DNA of 64,000 nucleotides from Pantoea deleyi (GTDB taxonomy: Bacteria; Pseudomonadota; Gammaproteobacteria; Enterobacterales; Enterobacteriaceae), in NCBI RefSeq assembly GCF_022647325.1, contig NZ_CP071407.1, positions 386,384 through 450,383 of the forward strand, written 5' to 3'. Shown in pieces: positions 62,173 through 64,000 of the stretch; the stretch's first letter is position 1; each line of letters begins with the position of its first letter. The notes under the pieces were generated by a model. It was not told where the DNA came from, searched no databases, and worked only from the letters and a program-made list of their open reading frames with translations. The translations under genes were made by a program, and so were the position numbers.

Positions 62173-63543
62173 TCAGCGGCGGTTCTTCCACACGGTCTGT
62201 ACGTTACAGAATTCATGCACACCAAAGTGTGACAGCTCGCGACCGTAACCGCTTTTCTTCACCCCCCCGATGGTGACGCGCGGATCGGAGGCCCCGTTAC
62301 CGTTCACAAACACAGCCCCGACTTCCAGCTGCAGTGCCAGACGGTCGGCGGTCGCTTCATTGCCGCTCCAGACGGTAGCGCTGAGGCCAAAGTCGCTGTC
62401 GTTGGCGATCTCAAGCGCATGCTGGGGATCCCGTGCGACGGCAATCGCGGCAACCGGGCCAAACAGCTCCTGACGAAACGCCGTCATGCTGCTGGTGACA
62501 TCCGCAAGGATCGTCGGTGCATAGTAGTTACCCGGTCCCGCGATCTTTTCGCCACCCAGGACCAGACGCGCCCCTTCTGCCAGCGTAGCCCTGACCTGGC
62601 CGTCCAGTTCGTCACGCAGATCGGCGCGCGCCATCGGGCCGAGAAACGTCTTCTCGTCCAGCGGATCGCCCATGGTCAGTGCCTGAACTGCTGCCGTAAA
62701 GCGTTTTTCAAACTCGTCGGCAATCGGCGCTTCCACAATAAAGCGTTTGGCCGCCATGCAGACCTGTCCGGTGTTCTGGAAGCGTCCGATCACGGCAGAC
62801 TTAACGGCTTCATCGAGGTCGGCATCGGCCAGCACGATGAAAGGATCCGAACCGCCCAGTTCCAGCACGGTTTTCTTCAGGGCGGCACCCGCCTGCGCAG
62901 CGATTGCGGCACCGGCCCGGACGCTGCCGGTCACGGCGACCGCGGCGATCCGGTCATCTTTAATTGCAATGGACACGCCGTCGTTATCGACATTAATCAG
63001 ATTAAAGCCGCCCGCGGGCAGATCGGTCGCCCTGAACAGCTCGGCCATCAGTGTGGCGCTTCCCATGACGTTAGGCGCGTGTTTCAGCAGATAGGTGTTA
63101 CCTGCCAGCAGCATGCTGACAGCGCCCCGCAGAACCTGCCACAGGGGGAAATTCCACGGCATAACGGCCAGGATAACGCCAATCGGACGGAAACGCTGCC
63201 AGGCCTCTGCAACCTGAGTCGGCTGATCAGCAAGCATCGCCGGGCCATGTTCAGCATACCAGTCACATAAGTTCGCACATTTCAGGACTTCGGCACGGGC
63301 CTGTGCAATCGGTTTTCCCATCTCCAGCGTGATTGTGCGGGAGAGTTCCGGTTCGCGCTGACGGAGCTGTTCACCCAGCTGGCGCAACACGCGCACTCTG
63401 TCCGCCATGTCGCTCTGCTGCCATCGGGCATATGCAGCGGCGCTCTCTGTCAGTGCCTGCTCCAGCTCTGATGCGGACTGTAAGGGATAGCGTGCCAGAA
63501 TTTCACCCGTTGTCGGGTTACGTGATAGGACATGTTCAGTCAT
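62173..63543 (-). CDS. sad: Succinate-semialdehyde dehydrogenase, Sad/YneI type
   Basis: A 456-residue aldehyde dehydrogenase oxidising succinate semialdehyde to succinate, the last step of GABA/putrescine catabolism. It matches E. coli Sad along its length: LCDWYAEHGPAML, MPWNFPLWQV, VTGSVRAGAAI, the general-base glutamate in LELGGSDPF, the catalytic cysteine in FQNTGQVCMAAKR, and the tail GVKKSGYGRELSHFGVHEFC. The cofactor is probably NAD. It is the gene nearest the putative origin. Confidence 0.93.
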   Translation of the reverse strand: MTEHVLSRNPTTGEILARYPLQSASELEQALTESAAAYARWQQSDMADRVRVLRQLGEQLRQREPELSRTITLEMGKPIAQARAEVLKCANLCDWYAEHGPAMLADQPTQVAEAWQRFRPIGVILAVMPWNFPLWQVLRGAVSMLLAGNTYLLKHAPNVMGSATLMAELFRATDLPAGGFNLINVDNDGVSIAIKDDRIAAVAVTGSVRAGAAIAAQAGAALKKTVLELGGSDPFIVLADADLDEAVKSAVIGRFQNTGQVCMAAKRFIVEAPIADEFEKRFTAAVQALTMGDPLDEKTFLGPMARADLRDELDGQVRATLAEGARLVLGGEKIAGPGNYYAPTILADVTSSMTAFRQELFGPVAAIAVARDPQHALEIANDSDFGLSATVWSGNEATADRLALQLEVGAVFVNGNGASDPRVTIGGVKKSGYGRELSHFGVHEFCNVQTVWKNRR

Positions 63544-63674
63544 GATGCCGGTTTCCTCATTCTGTCAGTGATGGAAAAACGATACGCGCTCTGGTTGGTG
63601 ATGAAAAATGAATAATAGTGAGGAAGTTGTTTATTAAAAGTGAACTGATGCTGGCAGGATCGGTTCGGCGAGAC

Positions 63675-63836
63675 GATCGGGATCCCTGCATTTCGCTTAT
63701 CTCAGCCGGCAGACTGCCCGCAGAGGATCGCCAGATTCTGATGTTTTCCACTTATACAGTGACCAGATCCTAAAAAACGATCCTTAACAGATCATAGAGA
63801 GATCCTAAGAGATCCCCGATCGTCGCAGGCCGCACG
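63675..63836. repeat. Cluster of GATC-containing short repeats (origin, Dam sites)
   Basis: Nine GATC sites within about 145 bases, several in related short units such as AGATCCTAA (63764-63772), CGATCCTTAA, AGATCATAG, AGATCCTAAG and AGATCCCC. P1-type plasmid origins have a similar block of Dam-methylated short repeats where the duplex opens. Confidence 0.7.
63744..63760. promoter_or_regulatory. DnaA-box-like sequences at the left of the origin
   Basis: TTTTCCACT and the overlapping TTATACAGT each match 7 of 9 positions of the DnaA consensus TTATCCACA/TTATNCACA. They lie directly before the GATC cluster, as in P1 oriR. Confidence 0.5.
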
Positions 63837-63860
63837 CCCCAAGGGCTCAAAGGGTGATCG

Positions 63861-63963
63861 TGTTCACTATAATCAGTAAAGTGTTCACTGTAATCAGTAC
63901 TTTATTCACTGTACCAGGTAGAATGTTCACTATAAACAGTGCTAATGTTCACTGTAGTCAGAA
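63861..63963. repeat. Five direct iterons of a plasmid replication origin
   Basis: Units of about 18 bp with consensus TGTTCACTRTAATCAGTA begin at 63861, 63882, 63903, 63924 and 63946, so spacing is 21, 21, 21 and 22 bp, i.e. two helical turns. The first two differ by one base; the third and fifth are the most diverged. This is the pattern of Rep-protein binding iterons. Confidence 0.85.
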
Positions 63964-64000
63964 AACGATCCCTTTCATCCACAGAATGAAGATCTTAAGC

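Larger units (their letters stand above)
63725..64000. other. Putative P1/RepFIB-type origin of replication
   Basis: DnaA-like boxes, then a Dam-site cluster, then iterons, then another DnaA-like box (TCATCCACA, 8 of 9 positions, 63975-63983). The order matches P1-type origins, where repA follows the iterons. The repA gene would start beyond 64000 and is not seen here. Confidence 0.75.

Noticed and set aside
62419..63270. 283-codon plus-strand ORF antisense to sad
   Set aside because: Shadow frame; the minus-strand gene matches Sad along its length.
63861..63963. Possible CRISPR array
   Set aside because: Units are 18 bp with only about 3-4 bp between them; there are no spacers. The pattern fits replication iterons.

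Overview
The window looks like one arm of a large, GC-rich enterobacterial replicon, most likely a megaplasmid of an Erwiniaceae member (Pantoea-like). Three things point that way. The proteins are consistently enterobacterial in type (CheZ, Sad, BetT, EptA, RcnA/RcnR, Mtr, FosA). There are no ribosomal, tRNA or core biosynthetic genes. The right end (about 63.72-64.00 kb) has the layout of a P1/RepFIB-type plasmid origin: DnaA-like boxes, a cluster of GATC-containing short repeats, then five directly repeated iterons of about 18 bp spaced 21-22 bp. A repA gene would be expected just beyond position 64000. The genus is inferred, not proven. I saw no insertion sequence, integrase, tRNA, rRNA or CRISPR array.

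Layout. 0-20 kb: mostly two-gene modules, each a regulator beside an enzyme or transporter (AraC/SDR, WYL regulator/VOC, LysR/DHA2 exporter), then an Mtr-like permease, an orphan cheZ, betT, a DUF2254 membrane protein, a SulP permease and an OmpR-type regulator whose receiver lacks its phospho-acceptor. 20.9-34.5 kb: an accessory block that reads less GC-rich than its flanks. It holds rcnR/rcnA plus a small DUF1289 gene, a TetR-controlled operon of three redox enzymes (SDR, Old Yellow Enzyme, NmrA), a DUF924 protein, an exported bicupin, a GNAT, a nitrilase-family enzyme, fosA, a three-gene exported cassette with a formylglycine-enzyme fold, and a GrpB-family protein. 34.6-48.2 kb: a chemoreceptor, an ArsR remnant, an MFS exporter followed by a predicted 2H phosphoesterase-like protein, an SDR/HxlR pair, a diguanylate cyclase, a DUF347 membrane protein under a consensus PmrA box, a P-loop kinase, a FAD oxidoreductase and eptA. 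48.2-58.6 kb: a fasciclin / ECF sigma / RskA-type anti-sigma operon, an amino-acid ABC importer with an M20 amidohydrolase, an isonitrile-hydratase homologue with its nucleophile replaced, a TetR/hydrolase pair and azlCD. 58.6-64 kb: an XRE-cupin regulator, an ASCH protein, a zigA-type GTPase with a Zur-like box, a FAD oxidoreductase, sad, and the origin.

How the genes work together. Most of the content is environmental adaptation: export of drugs and metals, detoxification of electrophiles, uptake of choline, amino acids and sulfate-type anions, envelope modification, chemotaxis and c-di-GMP signalling. Several regulators sit beside operator-like palindromes readable in the DNA: an RcnR site, paired TetR sites in two places, a LysR site, an HxlR site, and PmrA- and Zur-type boxes. 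Together with the fasciclin-sigma-anti-sigma operon and its SigK-like promoter, these are the strongest regulatory observations.
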